From Streptomyces sp. ISL-98 (GTDB lineage: Bacteria; Actinomycetota; Actinomycetes; Streptomycetales; Streptomycetaceae), in the NCBI RefSeq assembly GCF_018614055.1, contig NZ_JAGGPB010000043.1, forward strand, positions 1 through 64,000: a stretch of 64,000 bases of DNA. Direction: 5' to 3'. This document shows, in pieces, positions 1 through 8,092 of the stretch. Every line of letters starts with the position of its first letter. Position 1 is the first letter of the stretch. Position numbers and translations under genes: made by a program. The notes below the pieces were generated by a model. That model saw only the letters and a program-made list of their open reading frames with translations, was not told the origin of the DNA and did no database searches.

Positions 1-17
1 CATTTGTCAGACACTGC

Positions 18-126
18 CTAGGGCGTGTCCGGCGGATCAGGCCTGGGCCGCGGGGTCTGGCACGCACATCTGCGGCGAGAACGCGCCGCACCCTGAAGCC
101 GGCCTGATCCGCCGGGCACGCCCTAG
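18..126. repeat. MITE-like element with 26-bp terminal inverted repeats
   Basis: Positions 18-43 and 101-126 are inverted copies of a 26-bp sequence that begins and ends with CTAG. There is one mismatch (T versus C at position 29). They enclose a 57-bp GC-rich core with no coding potential. The shape (about 109 bp, long terminal inverted repeats, CTAG at each end) is that of a small non-autonomous mobile element or a bidirectional terminator. The right-hand CTAG supplies the TAG stop of the neighbouring histidine kinase. Assignment to an IS family is not possible from one copy. Confidence 0.7.
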
Positions 127-1925
127 CGGTTCTCCTCGTTGTCGACGTCTTCGGCGATCGACTTGGAGGAGAGGATGCCGTCCGTGAAGCACAGCCGGTA
201 GACGGGTGTCGCGTCGTACCGGGCGACACGGAAGTACTCGCAGTCGTCGGCCCCGGCAGGTTCGGGGCCGACGCCGTCCGGTGCGCCGTCCAGGGAGTGG
301 CGCGGCAGGCGGGTCATGACGTCGGTACGGGTGTCGCCGACGCGGATGCGGTCGTAGTCGTCCCGGTCCAGGACCGCGCGGGACTGGCTGTAGAGGGCGA
401 AGAGGCCCATCAGTATCCCGAGGGCGACGACGGCTGCCAGCGGTGCCAGGATCGCGTGCATCAGACCGCGCCGTACACGCTGCCTGGCCCGGTCCAACTC
501 ACGGGCGGAGGTGGGAGCTTCGGGCGCGGCCGCAGAGGGCGTCGGGGTGGCGGAAGGGGCCAGCGACAGCCAGGCGGTCACTGCGAAGCCGCCGGCCGGG
601 GTGGGGCCGTGGGCGAGGGAGCCGCCGGCCAGGCGTACGCGCTCGTCGAGGCTCACGAGTCCCGTACCGCTGCCGGGGGCGGGGCACGGGAGCGGGCCGC
701 CGGGGCGGGGAGCGTTGGCGACGGAGACGGTGACGGATGCACCGCCCGTGCGCCCGTCCGCGTTCCTGCCGCATGCGTTGTCCGGGTCCCGTTCCCGTGC
801 GCCGTCCGGGTCACGGTCCCGCGCGTTGTCCGGGTTCCTGTACGGGTCCCGACAGCGTGCGTTGTCCGCGGTCCTGTGCGCGTTGCTGTCGCCGTTGCTG
901 TCCGGGGCCCCGTCCCCTCCGCTCTCCGCGTCCCCGTCCCGACCGCTGTCGCCGCCCTCGCCACCGTCCCGCGTCAGCCGCACCGTGACATGCGCGCCCG
1001 GTGCGTGCTTCGCCGCGTTGGTCAGGGCCTCCTGGACGACGCGATGCACCGCCCGGTCGGTCATCGGGGGGAGGACCGCAGGCCCCTCGTCGGTGAAGTC
1101 CACCGCCATCCCCGAGTCCCGCGCCCGCTCCACCACCGCCCCCACCGACTCGCCCGTCGGCGCGGTCGGTGCCGCCTCGCCGTCCGCCCGCAGTACGCCG
1201 ATGATGTCCCGCAGCCGGGCCGTCGCCGACGCCGTGGCCTCGCGCAGCTCACCGGCCGCCGCCTGCTCCCGTTCGCCGAGCGCCGGGGCGACCTCCAGGG
1301 CGGCCGCCCGTACCGCGATCAGCGCCAGATCGTGGCCCAGCGAGTCGTGCATGTCACCGGCGATACGGGACCGTTCGCGCAGCCGCTCCCGGTCGGCGAC
1401 CGCGCGCTGCTCGCGCTCCATACGGTCGGCGAGCTGCCAGCCCGCACTGACCAACTCCGCGTACTGGCGGACGTACCGGCCGAAAAGGTAGGGCACGACG
1501 GCGGCGAAGAGCAGTGTGACGACAAGCGTGAACCACTCCCAGAGAGTGCCGCCGACAGCGAGTACGAGCGCCAGACCGGCCGTCGCGATGGCGGCGAAGG
1601 TGAGGAGGGCGGGCCGGGCGAGTGCCGTGCGACGGCCGCTCAGATAGCCGAAAACGACCAGCGCGAGGAGATGGCCCGCGGTGAACAGCTCCACATTCAG
1701 GGCCAGGCTGAACGCCGCCGCGATACCGAGCGAGATCAGCGGACGGTCGCGGCAGAGCAGCACGGCCACCCCGAGCGCGACCACGCCCGCGCCGACCATG
1801 GGCCAGGAGCCGCCGTCGGTGTCGTGCGACATCATCAGCCCCGGCAGGCACAGCGCCACCCAGAGCACCAGGTCGACGAGGTGGTCCCGGCTGCTCCGCC
1901 GCCGCAAGAATGGCCCGCCGCGCAC
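123..1925 (-). CDS. Two-component sensor histidine kinase (NarL/DesK type)
   Basis: A membrane-bound sensor kinase that phosphorylates the response regulator encoded just upstream (11 bp away, same strand). The N-terminal ~150 residues contain several hydrophobic membrane segments. A HisKA_3 dimerisation domain follows with the phospho-acceptor motif DMHDSLGH, then an HATPase_c domain with the N-box VVQEALTNAAKHA. A low-complexity insert of about 65 residues rich in Asp, Arg, Asn and Gly splits the HATPase domain between the N-box strand and the VSVAN strand. A further predicted membrane segment and a short extracytoplasmic-looking tail with a C-x(n)-C pair follow the kinase domain, which is unusual for this family. 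GTG start at 1925. The stop codon lies in the inverted repeat of a MITE-like element. The stimulus is unknown. Confidence 0.9.
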   Translation of the reverse strand: MRGGPFLRRRSSRDHLVDLVLWVALCLPGLMMSHDTDGGSWPMVGAGVVALGVAVLLCRDRPLISLGIAAAFSLALNVELFTAGHLLALVVFGYLSGRRTALARPALLTFAAIATAGLALVLAVGGTLWEWFTLVVTLLFAAVVPYLFGRYVRQYAELVSAGWQLADRMEREQRAVADRERLRERSRIAGDMHDSLGHDLALIAVRAAALEVAPALGEREQAAAGELREATASATARLRDIIGVLRADGEAAPTAPTGESVGAVVERARDSGMAVDFTDEGPAVLPPMTDRAVHRVVQEALTNAAKHAPGAHVTVRLTRDGGEGGDSGRDGDAESGGDGAPDSNGDSNAHRTADNARCRDPYRNPDNARDRDPDGARERDPDNACGRNADGRTGGASVTVSVANAPRPGGPLPCPAPGSGTGLVSLDERVRLAGGSLAHGPTPAGGFAVTAWLSLAPSATPTPSAAAPEAPTSARELDRARQRVRRGLMHAILAPLAAVVALGILMGLFALYSQSRAVLDRDDYDRIRVGDTRTDVMTRLPRHSLDGAPDGVGPEPAGADDCEYFRVARYDATPVYRLCFTDGILSSKSIAEDVDNEENR

Positions 1926-1936
1926 CCCTGGCCCTC

Positions 1937-2605
1937 CTAGCCCTTTTCGCCGACGCCGGCCACGAGCCCCGCTTCGTACGCCAGAATCGCCAGCTGCACG
2001 CGGTTCTTGAGCCCGAGGCGTCCGAGGACCGCGCTGACGTGTGCCTTGACGGTGCCCTCGACGACGTACAACTTCGCCGCGATCTCCGCGTTGGAGAGCC
2101 CGCCGCCGACCAGCGCTACGACCTCCCGCTCCCGCACCGTCAGCGGTTCCAGCTGCTCCTTCGCCCCGGCGGCCCGCGTGAGCCGCCCGGCGCCGAGGTG
2201 CGCGATGACGCGCTGCGCGACCTCGGGGGAGAGGAAGGCAGCGCCCCCCGCGACGGCCTGGACGCCCGCGATCAGCTCGCGCGGATCGCCGGTCTTGAGC
2301 AGGAAGCCGGCGGCGCCGGAGCCGAGCGCCCGCGCGATGTACTCGTCCTCGGCGAAGGTGGTGAGCATGACGACGGCGGTCTCTGGCGCCGTGCGCCGCA
2401 GCTCCTCGGCGGCCCGCAGACCGTCCAGCCGGGGCATCCGGATGTCGAGCAGCGCGACGTCCGGCCGGTGCTTGAGGGCGAGCTCGACCGCCTCGCGCCC
2501 GTCGTCCGCCTCGGCGACGACCTCGATGCCGGGGTCGGTGCTGAGGATGGCTCGTACGCCTGCGCGGAGCATCGCTTCGTCGTCTGCCAGCAGCACCTTG
2601 ATCAT
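1937..2605 (-). CDS. Two-component response regulator, LuxR/NarL family
   Basis: Cytoplasmic transcription factor of 222 residues and cognate partner of the following histidine kinase gene. The receiver domain (about residues 1-120) has the acidic pair at D8/D9, phospho-acceptor Asp54 in the ALLDIRMP motif and the conserved Lys near residue 104. A LuxR-type HTH occupies about residues 150-215 (LTVREREVVALV and a GTVKAHVSAVLGRL recognition region). It is the first gene of the two-gene operon. Target genes are not evident. The divergent or adjacent secreted protease is one candidate by proximity only. Confidence 0.95.
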   Translation of the reverse strand: MIKVLLADDEAMLRAGVRAILSTDPGIEVVAEADDGREAVELALKHRPDVALLDIRMPRLDGLRAAEELRRTAPETAVVMLTTFAEDEYIARALGSGAAGFLLKTGDPRELIAGVQAVAGGAAFLSPEVAQRVIAHLGAGRLTRAAGAKEQLEPLTVREREVVALVGGGLSNAEIAAKLYVVEGTVKAHVSAVLGRLGLKNRVQLAILAYEAGLVAGVGEKG

Positions 2606-2688
2606 GCGGTCACGATACGTCGAACGGCCCGGGGGGAACGGAAGTTCCCCCCGGGCCGTCGGCTCAACTACGCGTCGTGCTCAGTGCT

Positions 2689-4713
2689 TTACGGGAAGGT
2701 GAGCTTGAAGCTGTTGATGTAGCCGGTGTCCTGCGCGGCCACGTCCTGGACCTTGAGCTTCCAGACGCCGTTCGCGGTCTCGGAGGACGCGTTGACGGTG
2801 TACGTCTCGACGACGTTGTCCGCCGAGTCGGACCCGCTGGAGTTCTTCAGCCGGTAGGCAGTGCCGTCCGGGGCGATCAGGTCGATCACCAGGTCACCGC
2901 GCCACGTGTGGACGATGTCCACGGAGGCCTTCAGAGTGCTGGGCGCAGCGCCCGTCTTGGTGGAGGTGACCGAAGAGGTGACCGCGGCGCCGTTGTCCGG
3001 AATGGCGACGTCCGTGGTGTTCTCGAACGACGTGCCGGTCTCGCCGCCGGGACGCGTCCCGACGTTGATGCCGGCCCAGGCGTTGGCGACGGCCTTGTAC
3101 TCGGCGCTGCTGGTGCCGTACAGCTCACCGGCGACCGCGAGCGTGCCGGTGCGGGCACCCGCGTAGTTGGTCGTCGAGTTGAACTTGGTGGTGAGCGCCT
3201 TGAACCAGATCTGCGCGGCCTTCTCGCGGCCGATGCCGGTCACCGGCAGGCCGTCCGAGGTCGGGGAGTCGTAGTTGACGCCGTTGATGGTCTTGGCGCC
3301 GCTGCCCTCGGAGAGCATGTAGAACCAGTGGTTCGCCGGGCCCGAGGAGTAGTGGACGTCGATGTTGCCGATGCCGGAGTACCACGCGTCCTTGGACGAG
3401 CCGTCCTTGCTCGGCTTGTCCATGTAGCGCAGCGGCGTGCCGTTGCCCCGGATGTCGATCTTCTCGCCGACCAGGTAGTCGCCGACGTCCTTGGGGTTGT
3501 TGGCGTTGAACTCGACCGCGGCGGCGAAGATGTCGGACGTCGCCTCGTTGAGGCCGCCGGACTCGCCGCTGTAGATCAGGCCCGCGGTGTTGGAGGTGAC
3601 GCCGTGCGTCATCTCGTGCGCGGCGACGTCGATCGACGTGAGCGGCTTGGTGTTGTTCGCACCGTCGCCGTACGTCATGCAGAAGCAGGAGTCCGACCAG
3701 AAGGCGTTGACGTACGCATTGCCGTAGTGGACCCGGGAGTACGCGCCGACACCGTCACCGCGGATACCGCTGCGGCCGTGCACGTTCTTGTAGTAGTCCC
3801 AGGTCAGGCCCGCTCCGTAGGCGGCGTCCGCGCCCGCGGTCTCGGCGTTCTGCGGAGTGCCGTCGCCCCAGATGTCGTCCGGTCCCTGGAAGAGGGTGCC
3901 GGTGCCGGAGGTGCCGCGGTTGAGGTTGTACGTCTTGTGGTTGCCGCGCCCGGTGTCGGTCAGGGTGTACGAGGGCGAGGTGCCCAGCGTCACCTGGCCG
4001 CTGTACTGGGTGTTGCCGGTGCCCGTCTCGATGGCCTCGCGCTCGAAGAGCTTCTTGCCGGTGGTGGCGTCGGTGACGACGTGCAGCTCGCTCGGCGTGC
4101 CGTCGTGCTGGATCCCGCCGACCACGGTCTCGTACGCGAGCGTGGGCTTGCCCTGCGCCAGCCAGATGACCTTGCGGGGCGCGCGCTCCGCCTCGGTCTT
4201 CTTCGAACCCTCGGCCCTCGCGGCGCCGAGTGCCTGCTTCTCGGCGGTGGCGGGGGCGACGTCGGCGCTCGTGTCGACGTTTTTGAGCTGCGCCTTGGAG
4301 GCCTTGATGACGTTCTCGGTCTTGCCGGCCTTCGTCTCGGCGACGATCAGGTCGCCGCCGAGGACGGGGAGTCCGTCGTAAGTGCGCTCGTACCGCGTGT
4401 GGGTGGTTCCGTCGCGGTCCTGGACGACGTCGCGGACCCGGAGCTTCTCCTTGGCACCCAGACCGAGCTCCTTGGCGGTGGCCGCCTTGGTCGCGTTGGC
4501 CTCGCGTATGAGCTCGGCGCGCTGGGCGGGGGAGAGCTTGGCGGGCAGAGCGCCCGGGTTGGGCTTCGTGGCGTTCGAGGACTTGGCCTTGGGCGAAACG
4601 GTCCAGGGATCGTCGGCCGATGCTGTGCCGGCCTGTACGCCGACGGTGAGAAGTGCTGCGGCGGTGAGCAGCGCGCCTGTCGCGGTGGCACGACGTCTGG
4701 GCGTGGATCTCAC
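2689..4713 (-). CDS. Secreted M4 (thermolysin-like) metalloprotease with P-domain
   Basis: A 674-residue exported zinc endopeptidase. It has a Sec signal peptide (Arg-rich start, hydrophobic core to about residue 30, cleavage near ASA-DD). An FTP/PepSY propeptide spans about residues 60-225. The M4 catalytic domain spans about 235-545, with the zinc motif HEMTH at 366-370 and the third ligand Glu390 in GGLNEATSD. The C-terminal ~110 residues (from about 565) form a proprotein-convertase P-domain (beta jelly roll), common on streptomycete M4 enzymes. GTG start at 4713 is preceded by a good GAAGGAG ribosome site. The role is likely extracellular protein degradation after self-processing of the propeptide. 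Confidence 0.95.
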   Translation of the reverse strand: MRSTPRRRATATGALLTAAALLTVGVQAGTASADDPWTVSPKAKSSNATKPNPGALPAKLSPAQRAELIREANATKAATAKELGLGAKEKLRVRDVVQDRDGTTHTRYERTYDGLPVLGGDLIVAETKAGKTENVIKASKAQLKNVDTSADVAPATAEKQALGAARAEGSKKTEAERAPRKVIWLAQGKPTLAYETVVGGIQHDGTPSELHVVTDATTGKKLFEREAIETGTGNTQYSGQVTLGTSPSYTLTDTGRGNHKTYNLNRGTSGTGTLFQGPDDIWGDGTPQNAETAGADAAYGAGLTWDYYKNVHGRSGIRGDGVGAYSRVHYGNAYVNAFWSDSCFCMTYGDGANNTKPLTSIDVAAHEMTHGVTSNTAGLIYSGESGGLNEATSDIFAAAVEFNANNPKDVGDYLVGEKIDIRGNGTPLRYMDKPSKDGSSKDAWYSGIGNIDVHYSSGPANHWFYMLSEGSGAKTINGVNYDSPTSDGLPVTGIGREKAAQIWFKALTTKFNSTTNYAGARTGTLAVAGELYGTSSAEYKAVANAWAGINVGTRPGGETGTSFENTTDVAIPDNGAAVTSSVTSTKTGAAPSTLKASVDIVHTWRGDLVIDLIAPDGTAYRLKNSSGSDSADNVVETYTVNASSETANGVWKLKVQDVAAQDTGYINSFKLTFP

Positions 4714-4859
4714 GCGAACTCCTTCTGCGAGGGGGGTGGCGGGCAGCTGGGTATGCCGCCCGGGCAGAGCCGGCGGAGCAAGGTGGAGCGCGGAACGGGG
4801 GAAGAGTCCCAGGAGTTACGGGGTCCTGTCAGGAGCGCGTCAACAAGTTGGCCAGAAAT

Positions 4860-4897
4860 CGTCCGTTGCCCGAACGGTCATGTTCGTTGAGCGGACG
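4860..4897. promoter_or_regulatory. 38-bp interrupted dyad upstream of the M4 protease
   Basis: CGTCCG (4860-4865) pairs with CGGACG (4892-4897), and GAAC (4872-4875) with GTTC (4882-4885), all about one centre. This gives a two-tiered dyad of operator size. It lies in the 305-bp divergent gap between the protease (start 4713) and the membrane protein (start 5019), about 150 bp upstream of the protease start. Nothing else in the gap is recognisable apart from promoter-like sequence and a GGGGGAGGGG ribosome site for the plus-strand gene. Regulator unknown. Confidence 0.4.
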
Positions 4898-5018
4898 GTC
4901 GCTTGCGTGCCTCGCGCTGTTCTCCCCCGGGCGGGGGAGACGGATCCCACCGGCGGGGGACGCTGACGGCAGGGGCGGCATCCAGACTTGAATTCCGGCT
5001 GGGGGGAGGGGAATTCGG

Positions 5019-6062
5019 GTGGAGCGAGAGCATGTGGCGCCAGGTGGGCGAGGTGAACCAGGTGAACGAGGTGAACTGGGGCAGCCGTCGCGGGATCGGT
5101 GGGAGCGGGTCGGCCGGGTGGCGGCGTACGGGGCGGCGCTGGCACTGACGCCGTATCTGCTGATCAAAGTGTCGTGGGTGATCGGGGCGCTGCTCGGGCT
5201 GGTGCCGCTGAGCTCCGAGTTCGACATGGCGGGGTGGGTGGTGCTCAACGTCGCGACGATCGGGATGGCGGCGACCGGGATCGTGACGGCGCTCGCGCTG
5301 GTGCGGCCGTGGGGGATGCGGACACCGGGCGCGGCGGTGGCGTTCTGCACGTGGGTGGGGACGGGGTTCCTCGTACCGCTGCTGCCGTTCATGATCCTCG
5401 GTTCTCTGCTGGGTCCGGAAGGTGGGGGTGAGGCCGGTGGCGGCGAGGAGCAGAGCGGCGGCGGGGGTGACGACGGGGCGGCGATGCCGGTCTGGGAGGG
5501 GTGGCTGATCGAGTTCGGCTTCGTGGGGATGGGGCTCTGCCTGGCCCTCGCGCTGCCCGTCTACCTGCGGCGGCGGTGGCCGGATGCGTTCGCCGGGCGC
5601 GTCGGGGAACGGGAGGGCGGCACGCCGTCGGGGCCGCCGTGGGTCGTCTTCGTCGGCGCCGCGCTCGGTGCGGTCTGGCTGTACTGGGCGGTGGGCGGCA
5701 CGGCGGGCGTGGCGCAGCCGGCGGCACGGTACACCAACTGGCACCTGCTCACCGGCACCGCAGGGGTCTGTGCGCTCGCGTCGGCCGCCGCCGTCTGGGC
5801 CCTCACCCGCGCACGGCCGGCCGGGCTGCCCCGCTGGATCCCCATGGCGCTCGGCTGGCTCGGATCGGGCTCGCTCTTCGCGTGGAGTGGCTGGAAACTG
5901 CCGTACACGCTCGTCCTGGCGGCGGTGCGCCCGGACGACGTCACCCTGCCGGAGAACCTCGGCGTCGCGGCGGCCTTGCACATCGCCGCGGTGGTGGCGG
6001 GCGCGGCGATGCTGCGGGCACTTGTCCGCCCTTTGCGGCAAGGGGCGCTCGCCGTGCCGTGA
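5019..6062 (+). CDS. Polytopic membrane protein of unknown function
   Basis: 347 residues. After a hydrophilic N-terminus of about 30 residues rich in Gly and Glu come roughly eight hydrophobic segments. They begin at VAAYGAALALTPYLLIKVSW and continue to the C-terminus, with a cytoplasmic-looking Gly/Glu/Gln-rich loop around residues 135-155. No catalytic motif or known domain is recognisable. The GTG start at 5019 follows a purine-rich ribosome site about 8 bp upstream. It is a single gene, divergent from the M4 protease and convergent with the ABC exporter. Function cannot be assigned. Confidence 0.75.
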   Translation: MEREHVAPGGRGEPGERGELGQPSRDRWERVGRVAAYGAALALTPYLLIKVSWVIGALLGLVPLSSEFDMAGWVVLNVATIGMAATGIVTALALVRPWGMRTPGAAVAFCTWVGTGFLVPLLPFMILGSLLGPEGGGEAGGGEEQSGGGGDDGAAMPVWEGWLIEFGFVGMGLCLALALPVYLRRRWPDAFAGRVGEREGGTPSGPPWVVFVGAALGAVWLYWAVGGTAGVAQPAARYTNWHLLTGTAGVCALASAAAVWALTRARPAGLPRWIPMALGWLGSGSLFAWSGWKLPYTLVLAAVRPDDVTLPENLGVAAALHIAAVVAGAAMLRALVRPLRQGALAVP

Positions 6063-6235
6063 GCGCCGGAGCGAGGCGCACGCGCCGCCAGCGAGTACGA
6101 CGCGCGCCAAGGCCAGTGGCTGCGCCTGCAAACCGTCGATGCGGTGTCCGCCCGTACGAGCTCGGCGTCCAGCCCGCCCGGCAGTTCGTCGACCCGGTCG
6201 GTGCCTACGGCGGCAACACCCACCAGCAAGGGCAG
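6063..6235. other. Convergent intergenic stretch with coding-like composition
   Basis: This 173-bp gap between two convergent genes has third-position GC bias in a minus-strand frame (about 6140-6229), but no start, domain or complete ORF. It may be a worn gene fragment. Nothing can be identified. Confidence 0.25.
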
Positions 6236-8092
6236 TTACGCAAGGCTGTCCCGCCACGCCCGGTGCAGGTCGGCGAAATGGCCTGCTCCGCCGATCAGTT
6301 CGGCAGGGGTGCCGTCCTCGACGATGCGGCCGTGTTCCATGACCAGTACCCGGTCGGCGATCTCCACCGTCGACAGCCGGTGGGCAATCACTACGGCGGT
6401 ACGGCCGCGCAGCACCGTACGCATCGCGCGCTGCACCGCCTGTTCGCCCGGAATGTCCAGGGACGACGTCGCCTCGTCCAGGATCAGCACCGCCGGGTCG
6501 GCGAGCAGCGCGCGGGCGAACGCCACCAACTGGCGCTGCCCCGCCGAGATCCGTCCGCCCCGCTTTCGTACGTCCGTGTCGTAGCCGTCCGGCAGAGAGG
6601 TGATGAATTCGTGCGCGCCGATCGCCTTCGCAGCCCGCTCGATGTCCTCGCGGGTGGCGTCCGGGCGGCCGATGGCAATGTTCTCGGCGACCGTGCCGGA
6701 GAACAGGAATGCCTCCTGGGTCACCATCACCACCCCGCGCCGCAGTTCGGGAATGGCGAGATCTCGCAGGTCCGTGCCGTCGAGCAGCACCCGGCCCTCC
6801 GTCGGGTCGTAGAAGCGAGCCAGCAGCTTGGCGAGCGTGGACTTGCCCGCGCCCGTCGAGCCGACGACGGCGACCGTCTGCCCGGCCGGGAGGGTCAGGC
6901 CGAAGCGCGGCAGGACCTCGCCGCCGGTGCGGTAGCCGAAGCTGACGCCGTCGAAGACGACCTCGCGGCCGGGGTGACCGCTGTCGTGGGCGGGCAGCCG
7001 GCGCGGCTCCGCGGGCTCGGGGACGGTCGGCGCCTGCGCGAGCAGGCCCGCGATCTTCTCCAGTGAAGCGGCCGCCGACTGGTACGAGTTGAGGAACATC
7101 CCGAGCCGGTCGATCGGGTCGTACAGCCGCCGCAGATAGAGCACGGAAGCCGCCAGCACACCGAGCGCGAGGCTGCCGTCGGCGACCTGATAGGCGCCCC
7201 ACAGCACGATTCCGGCGACAGCGGTGTTGGCGACCAGCCGTGAGCCGACGACGTACCGGGCCATCTCCAGCAGGCCGTCGCCGTTCGTCCGCTCGTGCCG
7301 GTGGTTGAGCGCGCGGAACTCCGCGTCGTTCGTCCCCTCGCGCCGGAATGCCCGCACCGGGCGGATGCCGTTCATCGTCTCCGCGAACTTCACGATGACG
7401 GCGGCGATCGCCGTGGACCGCTTGCTGAAGACGACGGCGACACGGGTCCGGTAGCGGCGGATGAGCAGATACAGCGGCGCGAAGGACAGCACCGCGAGCC
7501 CTCCGAGGCCCACATCGAGATACAGCAGCAGGGCGCAGATGTAGACGGACGACAGGATGACGCCGATCAGCTCGTGCAGGCCGTCGCTGAGCAGCTCCCG
7601 CAGCGACGCCACATCGGTCGTCGATCGCGAGATCAGCCGGCCTGACGTGTACCGCTCGTGGAAGTCGACGCTCAGCGCCTGCGCATGGCGGAAGATCCTG
7701 CCGCGCAGATCGAGGAGTACGTCCTGATTGACGCGGGCGGACACGCGGATGAAGGCGTACTGGAGGAGACCGGCGCCCAGCGAGCACGCCAGATAGCCGG
7801 CCGCGACAATGATCAGCGGCCCCATGTCGTCCTGCCGCAGCGCCGGTACGCCGCGGTCGATGGCGTACGCGACGAGCAGCGGGCCCGCCTGCACCGCGGC
7901 CTGCTGGAGCAGCAGGATCAGCGTGGCGAACGCGACCCTGCCCCGGCGCGGCCCCAGCAGCGAACGCAGCAGCGCACCGGTCGCGCCTTTGGGCGCGGGC
8001 AGCGCATCGCGGTCGAAGGGATCACCGCCGGGCGCCTCTCCCGCTTCCGGTTCGGCGTCGTCGGCCACCCGCCCGTCCACGGTCGTGGTCAT
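6236..8092 (-). CDS. ABC exporter half-transporter B (MdlB/TM288-like), degenerate signature
   Basis: 618 residues: an N-terminal six-helix ABC membrane domain (about 45-345) fused to a nucleotide-binding domain. Walker A is GSTGAGKST, Walker B is VLILDEATSSLD with the catalytic Glu present, and the switch His lies in IAHRLST. The signature motif is ISAGQRQ instead of LSGGQ. The gene starts inside the stop of the upstream half-transporter (8089-8092, ATGA overlap), so the two are translationally coupled and should form a heterodimer. The weak signature here and the Asp-for-Glu Walker B in the partner fall in the same composite site, the classic arrangement of heterodimeric exporters with one degenerate ATP site. 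Substrate unknown; drug or lipid export is typical. Confidence 0.93.
   Translation of the reverse strand: MTTTVDGRVADDAEPEAGEAPGGDPFDRDALPAPKGATGALLRSLLGPRRGRVAFATLILLLQQAAVQAGPLLVAYAIDRGVPALRQDDMGPLIIVAAGYLACSLGAGLLQYAFIRVSARVNQDVLLDLRGRIFRHAQALSVDFHERYTSGRLISRSTTDVASLRELLSDGLHELIGVILSSVYICALLLYLDVGLGGLAVLSFAPLYLLIRRYRTRVAVVFSKRSTAIAAVIVKFAETMNGIRPVRAFRREGTNDAEFRALNHRHERTNGDGLLEMARYVVGSRLVANTAVAGIVLWGAYQVADGSLALGVLAASVLYLRRLYDPIDRLGMFLNSYQSAAASLEKIAGLLAQAPTVPEPAEPRRLPAHDSGHPGREVVFDGVSFGYRTGGEVLPRFGLTLPAGQTVAVVGSTGAGKSTLAKLLARFYDPTEGRVLLDGTDLRDLAIPELRRGVVMVTQEAFLFSGTVAENIAIGRPDATREDIERAAKAIGAHEFITSLPDGYDTDVRKRGGRISAGQRQLVAFARALLADPAVLILDEATSSLDIPGEQAVQRAMRTVLRGRTAVVIAHRLSTVEIADRVLVMEHGRIVEDGTPAELIGGAGHFADLHRAWRDSLA

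Noticed and set aside
700..960. Short repeats resembling a CRISPR-like array
   Set aside because: Repeats are irregular and in frame with a kinase domain, with no unique spacers and no cas genes.
297..1940. Long plus-strand open frame opposite the histidine kinase
   Set aside because: It is the high-GC antisense shadow of the kinase gene. The product is Arg/Pro/His/Val-rich without domains, and there is no ribosome site.
2677..4890. 737-codon plus-strand open frame opposite the M4 protease
   Set aside because: Low-complexity Val/Gly/Arg/Asp product, antisense to a protease with full catalytic motifs.
5040..5080. Direct GTGAACnAG-type repeats as a regulatory site
   Set aside because: They lie inside the coding start of the membrane protein and translate to a Gly/Glu-rich stretch, so chance codon repetition is enough.
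6063..6235. Small gene between the membrane protein and the ABC exporter
   Set aside because: Third-position bias is suggestive, but there is no start with a ribosome site, no complete frame and no recognisable domain.
4878..7787. 969-codon minus-strand open frame
   Set aside because: It spans two real genes in the wrong frame, and its product is Arg/Pro-rich.
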